A DNA stretch of 50,176 bases, taken from assembly GCA_021791635.1 (NCBI GenBank), contig JAJYWF010000007.1, positions 1-50,176 of the forward strand. The letters are read 5' to 3'. The notes beneath the pieces are model-generated. The model was given only the letters and a program-made list of their open reading frames with translations. It searched no databases and was not told the origin of the DNA. Source of the DNA: Actinomycetes bacterium. GTDB lineage: Bacteria; Actinomycetota; Acidimicrobiia; Acidimicrobiales; RAAP-2. Below are positions 24,213-32,800 of the stretch, piece by piece (within the stretch, counting starts at the first letter, position 1; the number at the start of each line of letters is the position of its first letter). A program made the translations under genes and the position numbers.

Positions 24213-26804
24213 GTGACAGCGCGCCCCCGTCCCGACACCGGCCTGTCTGCGGAGGCCGAGCGGTTCCTCCTCTCAGGAGAGTTCCACTACTTCAGGGTGC
24301 CTCGATCGGCGTGGGCCGATCGCCTGGCACAGATGGTCGACGCCGGACTGGACACGGCTTGCATCTACGTGCCCTGGAACTGGCACCAACCCGATCCCGG
24401 CACCATCGACCTGAATGGTGCCACCAGCCCAGAGCGTGACCTCATGGGCGCGCTCGATGCCGTCGCCGAGGCCGGACTGCGCTGTATCTACCGGCCTGGC
24501 CCCTTCATCACCGCCGAGTGGCGCAACGGTGGAGTCCCCGACTGGCTGCTCACGTCCCATCCTGATATCCGGTCGGTCAACTCCGTCGGAGCGCCAAGTG
24601 CCGGCGGCGGGTACCCGGTCATCACCTATTCCCACCCCGACTACCTCGGAGCTTCACAGTCCTGGCTCCGCACTGCCTGCGAGGTCGTGGCCGACCGCCT
24701 CGCCGAGCACGGCGGGCACATCTCGGCCGTACAGCTGGACGACGAGCCGTCGTACTGGCAAAGCCTTTCCGACCCCTTCCTCCTCGACTACCACCCGCTC
24801 CTCGTCGACCCGGTCCCCGGCGGCTCCCCCTGGGCGCGTTTCGTGCTCGAGCGCCATGGCTCGATGTCGGCGGTGGCGAAGGCCCACCATCAGCCGGCGT
24901 GGCGACGGCCCGAAGACGTCAGCCCGCCCCGTCAGGCCATGTCGGACGGGCACGAGCTGGCCCGGTACCTGGACTGGCTGGACTTCAAGCTGGACCAGGT
25001 CAACCGGTACGTGGCCGCGTGCTACGCCACGGCCCGCGATGCCGGGATGGTGGGTCCCCTCATGATGCTCTATCCGTACCTGAGCTCCCTCCAAGCCAAG
25101 AAGTTCACGGCTTTCGCCGATCGGCACGGCTTGGACCTCCACCTCACCGACGAGTGCTACCTGTCCCTCATGGGCTCCTTCTCGTGCACCGAGGAGAAGC
25201 TGGCGGCGATCATCTCCACCCACGAGGCGTACCACCTGTGGAGGGGCACCGGTCATGGGCCGCCGGTCACCATGGAGATCCAGTCGGCGAACGCCAGCCA
25301 CCTCCCCCCCGGGGCGATGGAGCTCCTCTACGCACTGACCGTGGTCCGCGGTGTGCGAGGGATGAACTTCTACATGATGGTCGGCGGGAAGAACCCTCCG
25401 GGTTTCGAGAACGAGACTGGAGACGAGTACGACATCTGCGCGCCGATCTCCGTCGACGGAAGGCAGCGGCCGCACTTGGACACCATCGGCAAGCTCGCAC
25501 AGTTGGTTCGGGCCGTCGAGCCCGAGCTCCACGGAATGGAAACTCTGATTGACGTGACCATCGGGGTCCACCTCGACTACGACGCCGCTTCGATGGGTGG
25601 GGCCGCACTGGCCCTCGACGCCTGGGGGCTGCAGACCCTGCTGCCCCAGGGGGACATGGGCCTTTCCTCGGCCGCCGGGCTGCCCAGCCTGTTTGCCACC
25701 ACGAGCATCAGCTGGAACCTGGCTGACGTGTCCGATGCCGAGGGTCCGCCGGCCACCGCCCGCCAGTGCTGGGTGGGATGCCTGGACTTCCTCTCCGAAC
25801 CGATCCAGCGACGCCTTCTGGACTACGCCGACCGGGGCGGCCATCTGGTGCTCCTACCGGTGATCCCCACCCGAGATGACTCGATGGAGCCGTGCGACCT
25901 CCTGGCGCGGGCCGTGTTCGGCCACACACCTCTCCCCGACTTTCGCGGCTTCGAGGGCGGCATGTCGGGCGCCGCACTGGTGCGCGACGGCCGCGGCGGG
26001 ACGATCGTCGCTACCGGCGTGCTCACTACTTTCCCCGTTCCTGAAGGAGCCGAGGCACTGGCCTGGTCGTCCGACGACGGCCAGCCGTGCTCTTGCACCC
26101 GGCAGTTCGGAGAGGGACGCATCACCTTCGTGGGCTTCAGGCTGGGCTACGACCCTGATGGCGGGCCAGCAGGAGCGGCATTCTGCCGGCGCATCGTCGA
26201 ATGGGGTGGCTACACCCCGGCGACCACCTCGTCGAATCCCCAGCTCGCCACCTTCGAGATGGCCGGTCCGGGCGGCGGCCTGGTGTGCGTGGTCAACCCG
26301 GTGGAGGTCCCGGCCAGCACCCGGACCACCTATACCCCTCCACCGCTCCGAGGGGCAGCGAGCTCGGAGGAGCTTCGACCCCGCGCCACGACGCCAGTCG
26401 GTGATCGACCGTCGGAACCCTTCGGAGAGCCCGGCGCCCGGCGCCGGTCCCTGCCGGCACTGCTCGAAACCCTCACGCTTCCGGGTCGGGGGGCGAGGCT
26501 CCTTCCCGTCGAGCTGTCGCTCGGCCCCACCGGCACCCTGGTGCAGAGCACGGCCGAGCTCCTTGGCCGGGAACTGGACGATCATCACGCCACGCTGGTC
26601 TTCCATGTCCCCGAGGCCGGTCCCGTCGAGCTGGTCCTGTCTGGACCCGTGGCCGCATCGCTCGACGCCGGAACGTCGGGATCTCTCATCTTGACCGGAG
26701 GCCGCCTGTCGATCGTGGCCCCCGGCCCCGAGCCAGGCGAAGTCGTCGCCGTCATCGAGGCCCAGGGTGCCGGATCGCTCAGGTGCCGGCTCTCCGCCAC
26801 CTGA
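24213..26804 (+). CDS. Glycoside hydrolase family 35-like protein (beta-galactosidase type)
   Basis: An 863-residue TIM-barrel glycosidase. The GH35 mark RPGPFITAEWRNGGVPDWL is at residues 94-112. The proton donor is probably E178 in VQLDDEPSYW, where most GH35 enzymes have an Asn before the Glu; here Asp stands instead. E355 in PVTMEIQSAN fits the nucleophile. The second half (about 430-863) contains a flavodoxin-like region, as in beta-galactosidases (GGHLVLLPVIPTRDDS, GRITFVGFRLGYD), and beta domains at the end. No signal peptide is present, so it acts inside the cell. Substrate may be a galactoside, glucosaminide or a glycosylated metabolite. It lies between an exporter and a condensation-like gene, an unusual place for GH35. 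Confidence 0.88.
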   Translation: MTARPRPDTGLSAEAERFLLSGEFHYFRVPRSAWADRLAQMVDAGLDTACIYVPWNWHQPDPGTIDLNGATSPERDLMGALDAVAEAGLRCIYRPGPFITAEWRNGGVPDWLLTSHPDIRSVNSVGAPSAGGGYPVITYSHPDYLGASQSWLRTACEVVADRLAEHGGHISAVQLDDEPSYWQSLSDPFLLDYHPLLVDPVPGGSPWARFVLERHGSMSAVAKAHHQPAWRRPEDVSPPRQAMSDGHELARYLDWLDFKLDQVNRYVAACYATARDAGMVGPLMMLYPYLSSLQAKKFTAFADRHGLDLHLTDECYLSLMGSFSCTEEKLAAIISTHEAYHLWRGTGHGPPVTMEIQSANASHLPPGAMELLYALTVVRGVRGMNFYMMVGGKNPPGFENETGDEYDICAPISVDGRQRPHLDTIGKLAQLVRAVEPELHGMETLIDVTIGVHLDYDAASMGGAALALDAWGLQTLLPQGDMGLSSAAGLPSLFATTSISWNLADVSDAEGPPATARQCWVGCLDFLSEPIQRRLLDYADRGGHLVLLPVIPTRDDSMEPCDLLARAVFGHTPLPDFRGFEGGMSGAALVRDGRGGTIVATGVLTTFPVPEGAEALAWSSDDGQPCSCTRQFGEGRITFVGFRLGYDPDGGPAGAAFCRRIVEWGGYTPATTSSNPQLATFEMAGPGGGLVCVVNPVEVPASTRTTYTPPPLRGAASSEELRPRATTPVGDRPSEPFGEPGARRRSLPALLETLTLPGRGARLLPVELSLGPTGTLVQSTAELLGRELDDHHATLVFHVPEAGPVELVLSGPVAASLDAGTSGSLILTGGRLSIVAPGPEPGEVVAVIEAQGAGSLRCRLSAT

Positions 26805-26846
26805 GGTAGGTCACCAGAGCAGGGTGCGCCATCGCCGCGGCGGCCT

Positions 26847-28223
26847 TCAGGCCCCCATGACGGAGCGGAACCTGCTCACGAGGGCGTCGAGCAGCGGAGG
26901 GGGAGCCGAGGCCGAGATGAAGAAGAAGTTCCGTCCGCCTTCGCCGTCGGGCGTGCAGTTCACCCGCAGGATGTCGCGATTGCCGGTGTGGACCCGGAAC
27001 CTACGCTGGCGCACCCCGGCGAGGTCCAGCCCTTCACGTTCGGCGAAGAGGTAGAAGGCGATGGTCGGTGGCGGTGGGGCATACCGGTCGACACCCGCCG
27101 CCTCGGCCTCGGCCAGAGGGGTCGGCACCACTCCGTGGGTCATGGCCGCTCGGAGCCCGGCCATCACCCGGGGAGACACGTCTTCGAGCGTGTCGCCAGG
27201 ATGGACCTCGGCCTTCAGTCGCACCGGCCCGACGAAGTTCCCGATCATGCCCCTAGTCACCGGCAGTCTCCGGCCCGATGCCGCCGACGTCACCACGAAG
27301 TGCTCGGCGCCTGCCACCTCGCACAGCGCCAACTCCAACCAGGACAGGACCACCACGTAGGGAAGGGTTCCCAGTGCCGGCGTCGACTCCACCAGTCGCT
27401 CCCACTCGTCACCCGGCACGTTGAAGAACCGGGTCACGCTCCTGTCGCCGGCGACGGTGGGCCAGGTGCCGGCCTCGGCAACGGCGGGGACTTCCTCCAC
27501 CCAGTAGCGTGCGGCCTGCTCCAGGACCGTCTCGGGCACAGGGTGCTCGAGGACGTAACGCAGGTAGCTGTCACCGCTGGGCGCAGGGAGGTCGGGAGCC
27601 GGGCGCCCGGCGTGAGCCGCGTAGGCCCGGGAGATCTCGGCGGCCACCAGCGTGCCCGAGTCACCGTCGACCGCCGCTTCGGCGACCCATACGGCCAGGA
27701 CGTTGGTCTTGGGGGCCACCAGGTACAGGTTGGCCTGGAGACGGGCGTCGTCCCATGGCGAGAGATCCTGGTACTCGATCTCGACGGCTCGGACAGCCGT
27801 GGTGAGGGCTTCGAGCTTGGGCCGGTCGTCGAGGGACACCACGTTCAGCACCCCGGGGCGGAACGGGGTGACGACCTGCACCGGGCCCCGGTCCCGGTTC
27901 ACGAAGCGCAGCCGGAGCATGTCGTGACGGGAGACCACGTCGTCGACAGCCCGAGCCAAGGCCTCCACGTCGAGACGGCCGTTGATCTGGTAGATCCAGC
28001 TCATGAACTCCCGGCTGGGGTTGAAGGCCGACATCAGCAGGGAGGACCGCTGGGTGGGCGTTGCCGGTGCCTCCAGATCACGGCCATCGGTCACCGGCTC
28101 GGTGGTGGACAGTCCGCCAGCTCCGGGAGCACGGCCGGCGGCGGCGGCGGCGTCAGAGTCGGCAGCGCCGGGAGCATCCGGGTCCGGACGCGCCGCGACG
28201 GTCCGTGGTGATGGGTGGCTCAC
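26847..28223 (-). CDS. Stand-alone condensation-domain-like protein with altered active site
   Basis: A 458-residue protein of the condensation/wax-ester acyltransferase superfamily. After a Pro/Ala-rich leader of about 45 residues come TPTQRSSLLMSAFNP, INGRLDVEALARAVDDVVSR and HDMLRLRF, the usual opening of condensation domains. At the HHxxxDG site it reads AEAAVDG (residues 181-187): Asp and Gly are kept, both His are replaced. Later segments, LPYVVVLSWLELALCEVAG and RGMIGNFVGPVRL, match the GNxxxxRV-type region. GTG 28223 is chosen because CAATAT stands six bases before it; GTG 28241 is possible. Without the histidines, condensation chemistry is doubtful; a binding or noncanonical role is possible. 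No NRPS genes are in view. Confidence 0.8.
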   Translation of the reverse strand: MSHPSPRTVAARPDPDAPGAADSDAAAAAGRAPGAGGLSTTEPVTDGRDLEAPATPTQRSSLLMSAFNPSREFMSWIYQINGRLDVEALARAVDDVVSRHDMLRLRFVNRDRGPVQVVTPFRPGVLNVVSLDDRPKLEALTTAVRAVEIEYQDLSPWDDARLQANLYLVAPKTNVLAVWVAEAAVDGDSGTLVAAEISRAYAAHAGRPAPDLPAPSGDSYLRYVLEHPVPETVLEQAARYWVEEVPAVAEAGTWPTVAGDRSVTRFFNVPGDEWERLVESTPALGTLPYVVVLSWLELALCEVAGAEHFVVTSAASGRRLPVTRGMIGNFVGPVRLKAEVHPGDTLEDVSPRVMAGLRAAMTHGVVPTPLAEAEAAGVDRYAPPPPTIAFYLFAEREGLDLAGVRQRRFRVHTGNRDILRVNCTPDGEGGRNFFFISASAPPPLLDALVSRFRSVMGA

Positions 28224-28262
28224 CTCTCTATATTGGCCCACGCTCCCCGGTCCGGCGCGCCG

Positions 28263-28268
28263 ATACGA
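28263..28268 (+). promoter_or_regulatory. Candidate -10 hexamer TACGAT, leaderless start
   Basis: TACGAT ends seven bases before the GTG at 28276. The region to the divergent gene at 28223 is only 52 bases, so both promoters overlap. Confidence 0.55.
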
Positions 28269-28275
28269 TCACGGT

Positions 28276-29370
28276 GTGCCTCCCACCATCGACCCTGTCC
28301 GCTACGGCATCATCGGTACCGGGATGATGGGCCTCGAGCACTTCAGGAACCTCGGAGCCGTCGACGGGGTCGAGGTCACGGCCATGTCGGACCCCGACGA
28401 AGGCTCCCGGGAGTCTGCGGTCTCCACAGCGCGCATGGCCGGGCGGGCCGTGCCCGAGCTCTTCTCGGACCATCGCCAGCTGCTGGCCTCGGGCCTGTGC
28501 GACGCCGTGGTGGTGGCCAGCCCGAACATGACCCACGCCGCCGTCCTCCTCGACGTGCTGGGGTCGGGCCTCCACGTCATGGTCGAGAAGCCCTTGTGCA
28601 CCACGGTGGCCGATTGCCGCTCGGTCATGGAAGCCGCGTCCGGCTACCCCGGCGTCATCTGGGTGGGCCTCGAGTACCGCTACATCCCCCCCGTCGCCAC
28701 CCTCCTCCGCCAGGTGGGTGAAGGGGCGGTCGGTCGGGTCCGGATGGTGGCCATCCGTGAGCATCGCTATCCGTTCCTGCCCAAGGTCGGGAACTGGAAC
28801 CGGTTCAACCGCAATACCGGCGGCACCCTGGTGGAGAAGTGCTGCCACTTCTTCGACCTCATGAACCTGGTGGCAGGCACCGAGCCGATCCGCGTGATGG
28901 CATCGGGAGGCCAGGACGTCAACCATCTCGACGAGCGGTACACAGGCGAGGTGCCCGACATCCTCGACAACGCCATGGTCATCGTCGAGTACGCCGGAGG
29001 GGTGAGAGCCTCGTTGGACCTGTGCATGTTCGCCGAGGCCAGCCGGAACCAAGAAGAGCTGAGCGTCGTGGGCGACGCCGGGAAAATAGAGGCCTTCGTG
29101 CCGTCGGGGATCGTCCGGACCGGCCGGCGGGACCGGGGACCGTGGGGGGTTACCGAGGAAGTGGCCGCCGACGATCGCATCCGCCACGAGGGGTTCCACC
29201 ACGGATCGAGCTACTTGGAGCACCTCGACTTCCTCGACGCCATCCGCCGAGGAGGCTCCCCGTCGGTCAGCCTGTCCGACGGCCTGCTCAGCGTGGCCCT
29301 CGGCGCAGCGGCGCAGCTATCGATCGCCGAGACGCGGGTGGTGGAGATGGCCGAGGTCCTCGCGCCCTGA
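28276..29370 (+). CDS. Gfo/Idh/MocA-family NAD(P)-dependent oxidoreductase
   Basis: A 364-residue dehydrogenase acting on sugars, inositols or related compounds. The NAD(P)-binding site is YGIIGTGMMG at residues 10-19, the conserved EKPLC (E/D-K-P) follows near 103, and the substrate domain holds GGTLVEKCCHFFDLMNLVAG, whose histidine and acidic residue are typical of the active site. The GTG start fits a leaderless transcript. Placed between the condensation-like gene (divergent) and an SsuD-like monooxygenase (convergent), and near GH35, it may act on a sugar or cyclitol set free by the glycosidase; this is inference. Confidence 0.95.
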   Translation: MPPTIDPVRYGIIGTGMMGLEHFRNLGAVDGVEVTAMSDPDEGSRESAVSTARMAGRAVPELFSDHRQLLASGLCDAVVVASPNMTHAAVLLDVLGSGLHVMVEKPLCTTVADCRSVMEAASGYPGVIWVGLEYRYIPPVATLLRQVGEGAVGRVRMVAIREHRYPFLPKVGNWNRFNRNTGGTLVEKCCHFFDLMNLVAGTEPIRVMASGGQDVNHLDERYTGEVPDILDNAMVIVEYAGGVRASLDLCMFAEASRNQEELSVVGDAGKIEAFVPSGIVRTGRRDRGPWGVTEEVAADDRIRHEGFHHGSSYLEHLDFLDAIRRGGSPSVSLSDGLLSVALGAAAQLSIAETRVVEMAEVLAP

Positions 29371-29380
29371 GACCGTGCGG

Positions 29381-30451
29381 TCACGCCCTCGCCTCGAGCT
29401 CGAGCGGAGCGTGATCGATGAGGGGGAGCACCAGCTCACCGAACCGACGGCACTCGTCGAGGTGCGGGTAGCCCGACAGGATGAAGGCATCGAAGCCGAG
29501 CTCGGCGTAGCGGGCCAGCTTCGCCGCAACCTGCTCGGGATCGCCGACCACCGCGGCCCCGCAACCGGACCGCCCCCGTCCGATCCCGGTCCAGAGGTGC
29601 TCTTCGACGTAGCCGTCGTCGTCGGCTCCGGCCCGCAGCTCGCTCTGGCGACCGACGCCCACCGAGCCGGCGTCCAGCGAGCGGTTCCGAATGGCTTCCC
29701 CGGTCTCGTCGTCGAGCTGGGAGACCAGCTGGCTGGCCGCCCGTCGCGCCTCGGACTCGGAGCGGCGGACCACGACATGCACCCGGTAGCCGAATCGCAG
29801 CGTCCGACCCCGTGCCGCGGCCCTCCGGCGCAGGTCCTCGATCACCGAGACCACGACGTCCTCGGTGTCCGGCCACATGAGGTACACGTCGGCGGTGGCG
29901 GCGGCCAAGTCGCGGGCGGGCTCGGAGAGCCCGCCGAAGTACACCGGAGGGCAGCCCCCCGACAGCGTGCCGAGGCGCGGCGGATCCACTTCGAGGTCGT
30001 ACCAGATGCCGTGGTGGCTCACCCGGTGGCCGTCCAGGAGCTGGCGGATGATCTCGAGGGCCTCACCGCTGCGGGCGTAACGGGACTCCGAATCGAGGGC
30101 CTCTCCGGGAAGATCGCTGGAGATGGCGTTGATCGTGAGGCGCCCTCCGAGGAGATGGTCGAGAGTGGCGAGCTGGCGTGCCGCTTTGGGAGGCCACTCC
30201 TCGCCGCAGCGCATCGCCACCAGCAGGCGAATGCGGTCGAGCGCGGGAGCCACGGCCGCGGCGAAGGCGACGGTGTCGATACCGAGCGCGTAGCCCGAGG
30301 GGAGCAGGACGTTGTCGAAGCCCGAGGCCTCGGCCTGGCGCACGATGGCCGCGCAGTGCTCGAAACTGGAGACCAAGGCCGGGTCGGGCACTCCGAGGAG
30401 CTCGTAGTCGTCGTCGCAGAGCGCACCGAACCAGCTCACCTCCACCGCCAT
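29381..30451 (-). CDS. Luciferase-like monooxygenase (SsuD/alkanesulfonate type)
   Basis: A 356-residue TIM-barrel flavin or F420-dependent enzyme. The line INAISSDLPGEALDSESRYA with the RSGEALEIIRQLL that follows matches the SsuD/NtaA branch, as do FDNVLLPSGYALG, RIRLLVAMRCGEEWPPKAAR and PVYFGGLSEPA. It may use reduced FMN to oxidise a sulfonate or related compound, or F420; the two cannot be told apart by eye. No ssuABC or sulfur genes are adjacent. TACGAT seven bases before the ATG supports the start. The 3' end faces the oxidoreductase gene with ten bases between. Confidence 0.93.
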   Translation of the reverse strand: MAVEVSWFGALCDDDYELLGVPDPALVSSFEHCAAIVRQAEASGFDNVLLPSGYALGIDTVAFAAAVAPALDRIRLLVAMRCGEEWPPKAARQLATLDHLLGGRLTINAISSDLPGEALDSESRYARSGEALEIIRQLLDGHRVSHHGIWYDLEVDPPRLGTLSGGCPPVYFGGLSEPARDLAAATADVYLMWPDTEDVVVSVIEDLRRRAAARGRTLRFGYRVHVVVRRSESEARRAASQLVSQLDDETGEAIRNRSLDAGSVGVGRQSELRAGADDDGYVEEHLWTGIGRGRSGCGAAVVGDPEQVAAKLARYAELGFDAFILSGYPHLDECRRFGELVLPLIDHAPLELEARA

Positions 30452-30458
30452 CGGACCG

Positions 30459-30464
30459 ATCGTA
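30459..30464 (-). promoter_or_regulatory. Candidate -10 hexamer TACGAT (minus strand), leaderless start
   Basis: TACGAT on the minus strand is followed by seven bases and the ATG at 30451, with no ribosome binding site between. Confidence 0.55.
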
Positions 30465-30501
30465 CCCGGTGCTCCCCGGATCGCCGTGCGAGTATGGGCC
30501 G

Positions 30502-30948
30502 GTGCGCGTCACGTGGACCCCATCCCGCCACCCCGACGACTATCCGTTCGTCCACCGGCTACGGGTGCGCTTCGCCGAGACCGACGCCATGGGCGTCGTC
30601 CACCACGCCGCCTACCTGCCGTACCTCGAAGAGGCCAGGGTCGAGTACCTGCGGTCCCTGGGGCACCCCTACGCCGAGCTGCGGGAGGAGGGGATCGAGT
30701 TCGCCGTAGTGGAGGCGGCGGTCAGCTACCTGCGCCCGCTCTCCTTCGACGACGAGGTCGACGTCCACCTGGTCCTGGCCGGAGCCACGCCCGCCACGTT
30801 CCAGATCGGCTACCTGCTCACCACCGGAGCGGAGCCCCGAGCCACGGCGGTCACGGTCCACGCCGCCCTCACCCGCTCCGGGCGCCCGACCCGGCTCCCG
30901 CGGTGGTTGACCTCGCTCTCCCCGCCGCCGGCGGCAGGACATCCCTAG
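30502..30948 (+). CDS. Acyl-CoA thioesterase, hotdog fold (4HBT/YbgC-like)
   Basis: A 148-residue hotdog protein that should hydrolyse an acyl-CoA thioester. The active-site stretch RVRFAETDAMGVVHHAAYLP, with the catalytic Asp of TDAMGVVHH, and the following EEARVEYLRSLG helix are those of the 4-hydroxybenzoyl-CoA thioesterase/YbgC group. The GTG at 30502 is picked because homology starts soon after; upstream in-frame extension has none. It leads a run of + strand genes to 33610 and may release CoA from intermediates of the acyl-CoA block. Confidence 0.9.
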   Translation: MRVTWTPSRHPDDYPFVHRLRVRFAETDAMGVVHHAAYLPYLEEARVEYLRSLGHPYAELREEGIEFAVVEAAVSYLRPLSFDDEVDVHLVLAGATPATFQIGYLLTTGAEPRATAVTVHAALTRSGRPTRLPRWLTSLSPPPAAGHP

Positions 30949-30985
30949 ACTGGGCACCGGGTCACAGCGAGTGGGAGGCGGGACC

Positions 30986-31345
30986 ATGGGCATCGAGTAC
31001 CAGGACAAGTGGATTACCTGCACGGCCGAGGGCGTGGACGTCCGCGGCTACTACTTTCCGTGGGGCACTAAGCACATCACCTACCCAGAGGTGCGCGGCG
31101 TCGAGCGCATCGAGATGTCGGCCCTCCGTGGCCGTGGTCGGATCTGGGGTACGGCCAACCCGGGCTACTGGGCCAGCTTCGACCCCGGACGACCCGGCAA
31201 GTCGGTGGCCTTCGTCTTCGACCTGGGTAAGCGGGTCCGGCCGTTCATCACCCCGGCCGACCCGGGCTCGTTCGAGGCGGCGGTGTCGGCCCACACCGGG
31301 CCGTTCACCGGTTCCCCCGCGGGCAGCACCGGCCCGGTCATCTGA
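30986..31345 (+). CDS. Small conserved-looking protein, PH-like, function unknown
   Basis: A 119-residue protein that I cannot name. It reads YQDKWITCTAEGVDVRGYYF, then GTKHITYPEVRGVERIEMSA, RGRGRIWGTANPGYWASFD and VAFVFDLGKRVRPFITPADP. The order of short strands with a closing helix is like bacterial PH domains, and similar proteins often modulate membranes or envelope assembly, but this is only a fold guess. GGAGG seven bases before ATG 30986 settles the start. Confidence 0.65.
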   Translation: MGIEYQDKWITCTAEGVDVRGYYFPWGTKHITYPEVRGVERIEMSALRGRGRIWGTANPGYWASFDPGRPGKSVAFVFDLGKRVRPFITPADPGSFEAAVSAHTGPFTGSPAGSTGPVI

Positions 31346-31387
31346 GCGCCCGGCGCTCGGGGCACGGGGCACGCCGGGCACGCGCCC

Positions 31388-31426
31388 GCCCCACGCGGCC
31401 GCCCCACGCGGCCGCCCCATGCGGCC
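31388..31426. repeat. Three tandem 13-base GC-rich repeats
   Basis: GCCCCACGCGGCC occurs at 31388-31400 and 31401-31413, and with one change (GCCCCATGCGGCC) at 31414-31426. It lies between the small PH-like gene and the amidohydrolase gene, just past looser GGGCAC repeats. Confidence 0.85.
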
Positions 31427-31500
31427 GCCTAAGGTATATGACGCCGGTGTCACATCCGGGGCCGAAAGCAGGCGCTCGGCCACGATCGAAGGGAGGCTCG

Positions 31501-32796
31501 ATGCGCACGGAGGACATGATCCTGGTAAGTGTGGACGACCACGTCATCGAGCCGCCCGAGATGTTCGACGGCCGTCTCCCGGCCAGGTACCAGGACCGGG
31601 CGCCCAGGCTCGTGCGGCGTGACGACGGGACGGACTTCTGGCACTACGACGGGAACGAGATCCCCAACGTCGGGTTGAACGCCGTGGTGGGGCGCCCGCC
31701 CGAGGAGTACGGGATCGAACCCACCTCCCTCACAGACATGCGGCGCGGCTGCTTCGACGTACACGAGCGTGTCCGCGACATGAGCGCGAACGGCGTGCTG
31801 GGGTCGATGTGCTTCCCTTCCTTCCCCCAATTCTGCGGTCAGCTCTTCGCCCGAAGGGAGGACAAGACAGAAGCGCTGGCCATGGTGCGGGCCTACAACG
31901 ACTGGCACATCGAAGGGTGGTGCGGAGCCGAGCCGGGTCGGTTCATCCCGCTGTCGATACCGGCCATCTGGGATCCCGTGTTGGCGGCGGCCGAAGTGCG
32001 CCGGGTGGCGGCCAAGGGCTGCCACGCCGTGACCTTCTCGGAGAACCCCGAGAAGCTGGGCTGGCCCTCCCTTCACAACTCCCACTGGGATCCGTTCTGG
32101 ACGGCCTGCTCGGACGAGGGCACGGTGGTGTGCATGCACCTGGGGTCGTCGTCGCAGCTGGTGATGACCTCGGTCGAGGCTCCCATCGACGTCATGATCA
32201 GCCTCCAGCCCATGAACATGGTCCAGGCCGCAGCCGACCTCCTGTGGTCGCCGGTCCTGCGCCGGTACCCGGACCTGCGGTTCGCCCTGTCCGAAGGGGG
32301 GATCGGGTGGATCCCGTACGCGCTCGAGCGCATCGACTACGTGTACCAGCACCACCATGCCTGGACCGGACAGGACTTCGGGGACATGCTCCCCAGCCAG
32401 ATGTTCAAGGAACGGATCATCACCTGCTTCATCGACGACGCCTTCGGGATCGCCAGCCGGGCCTACTTGAACATCGACAACATCACCTGGGAGTGCGACT
32501 ACCCCCACTCCGACTCGACCTGGCCCCAGTCCCCTGAAGCGGCGATGAAGTACCTGGCCGACGTCCCCGACGAGGAGATCGACAAGATCACCCACCAGAA
32601 CGCCATGCGTCACTTCCGCTACGACCCGTTCTCCGTCCGTCCCCGCGAGAAGTGCACTGTGGGCGCCCTGCGGGCCGAAGCCGCCGACGTGGACACCCGG
32701 CCGGTCTCACGGGCTCACGGCCGGACCGAGACCGAAGGCGGGATCGTGAGCCTGGCCACGGTGGCCCGCAAGCTCGGCACCGACTCGACAGGCTGA
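31501..32796 (+). CDS. Amidohydrolase-family metal-dependent hydrolase (TIM barrel)
   Basis: A 431-residue member of the amidohydrolase 2 group. It starts ILVSVDDHVIEPPEMFDG, where the usual metal motif HxH is replaced by DDH, and continues with LHNSHWDPFWTACSDEGTVV, CMHLGSSSQ, FALSEGGIGWIPYALERIDY and ECDYPHSDSTWP, whose His and Asp would hold the metal. Members hydrolyse or decarboxylate ring or C-C bonds. GGGAGG four bases before ATG 31501 supports the start. A paralogue of the same layout is at 45527-46762. The enoyl-CoA hydratase gene begins four bases after its stop, so it belongs to the acyl-CoA operon. Confidence 0.92.
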   Translation: MRTEDMILVSVDDHVIEPPEMFDGRLPARYQDRAPRLVRRDDGTDFWHYDGNEIPNVGLNAVVGRPPEEYGIEPTSLTDMRRGCFDVHERVRDMSANGVLGSMCFPSFPQFCGQLFARREDKTEALAMVRAYNDWHIEGWCGAEPGRFIPLSIPAIWDPVLAAAEVRRVAAKGCHAVTFSENPEKLGWPSLHNSHWDPFWTACSDEGTVVCMHLGSSSQLVMTSVEAPIDVMISLQPMNMVQAAADLLWSPVLRRYPDLRFALSEGGIGWIPYALERIDYVYQHHHAWTGQDFGDMLPSQMFKERIITCFIDDAFGIASRAYLNIDNITWECDYPHSDSTWPQSPEAAMKYLADVPDEEIDKITHQNAMRHFRYDPFSVRPREKCTVGALRAEAADVDTRPVSRAHGRTETEGGIVSLATVARKLGTDSTG

Positions 32797-32800
32797 TCCC

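Noticed and set aside
31439-31452. TGACGCCGGTGTCA as a possible third copy of the shared operator
   Set aside because: The spacing fits, but one base in the arm and both outer bases differ from CTGACA-N4-TGTCAG. It is too weak to count without conservation data.
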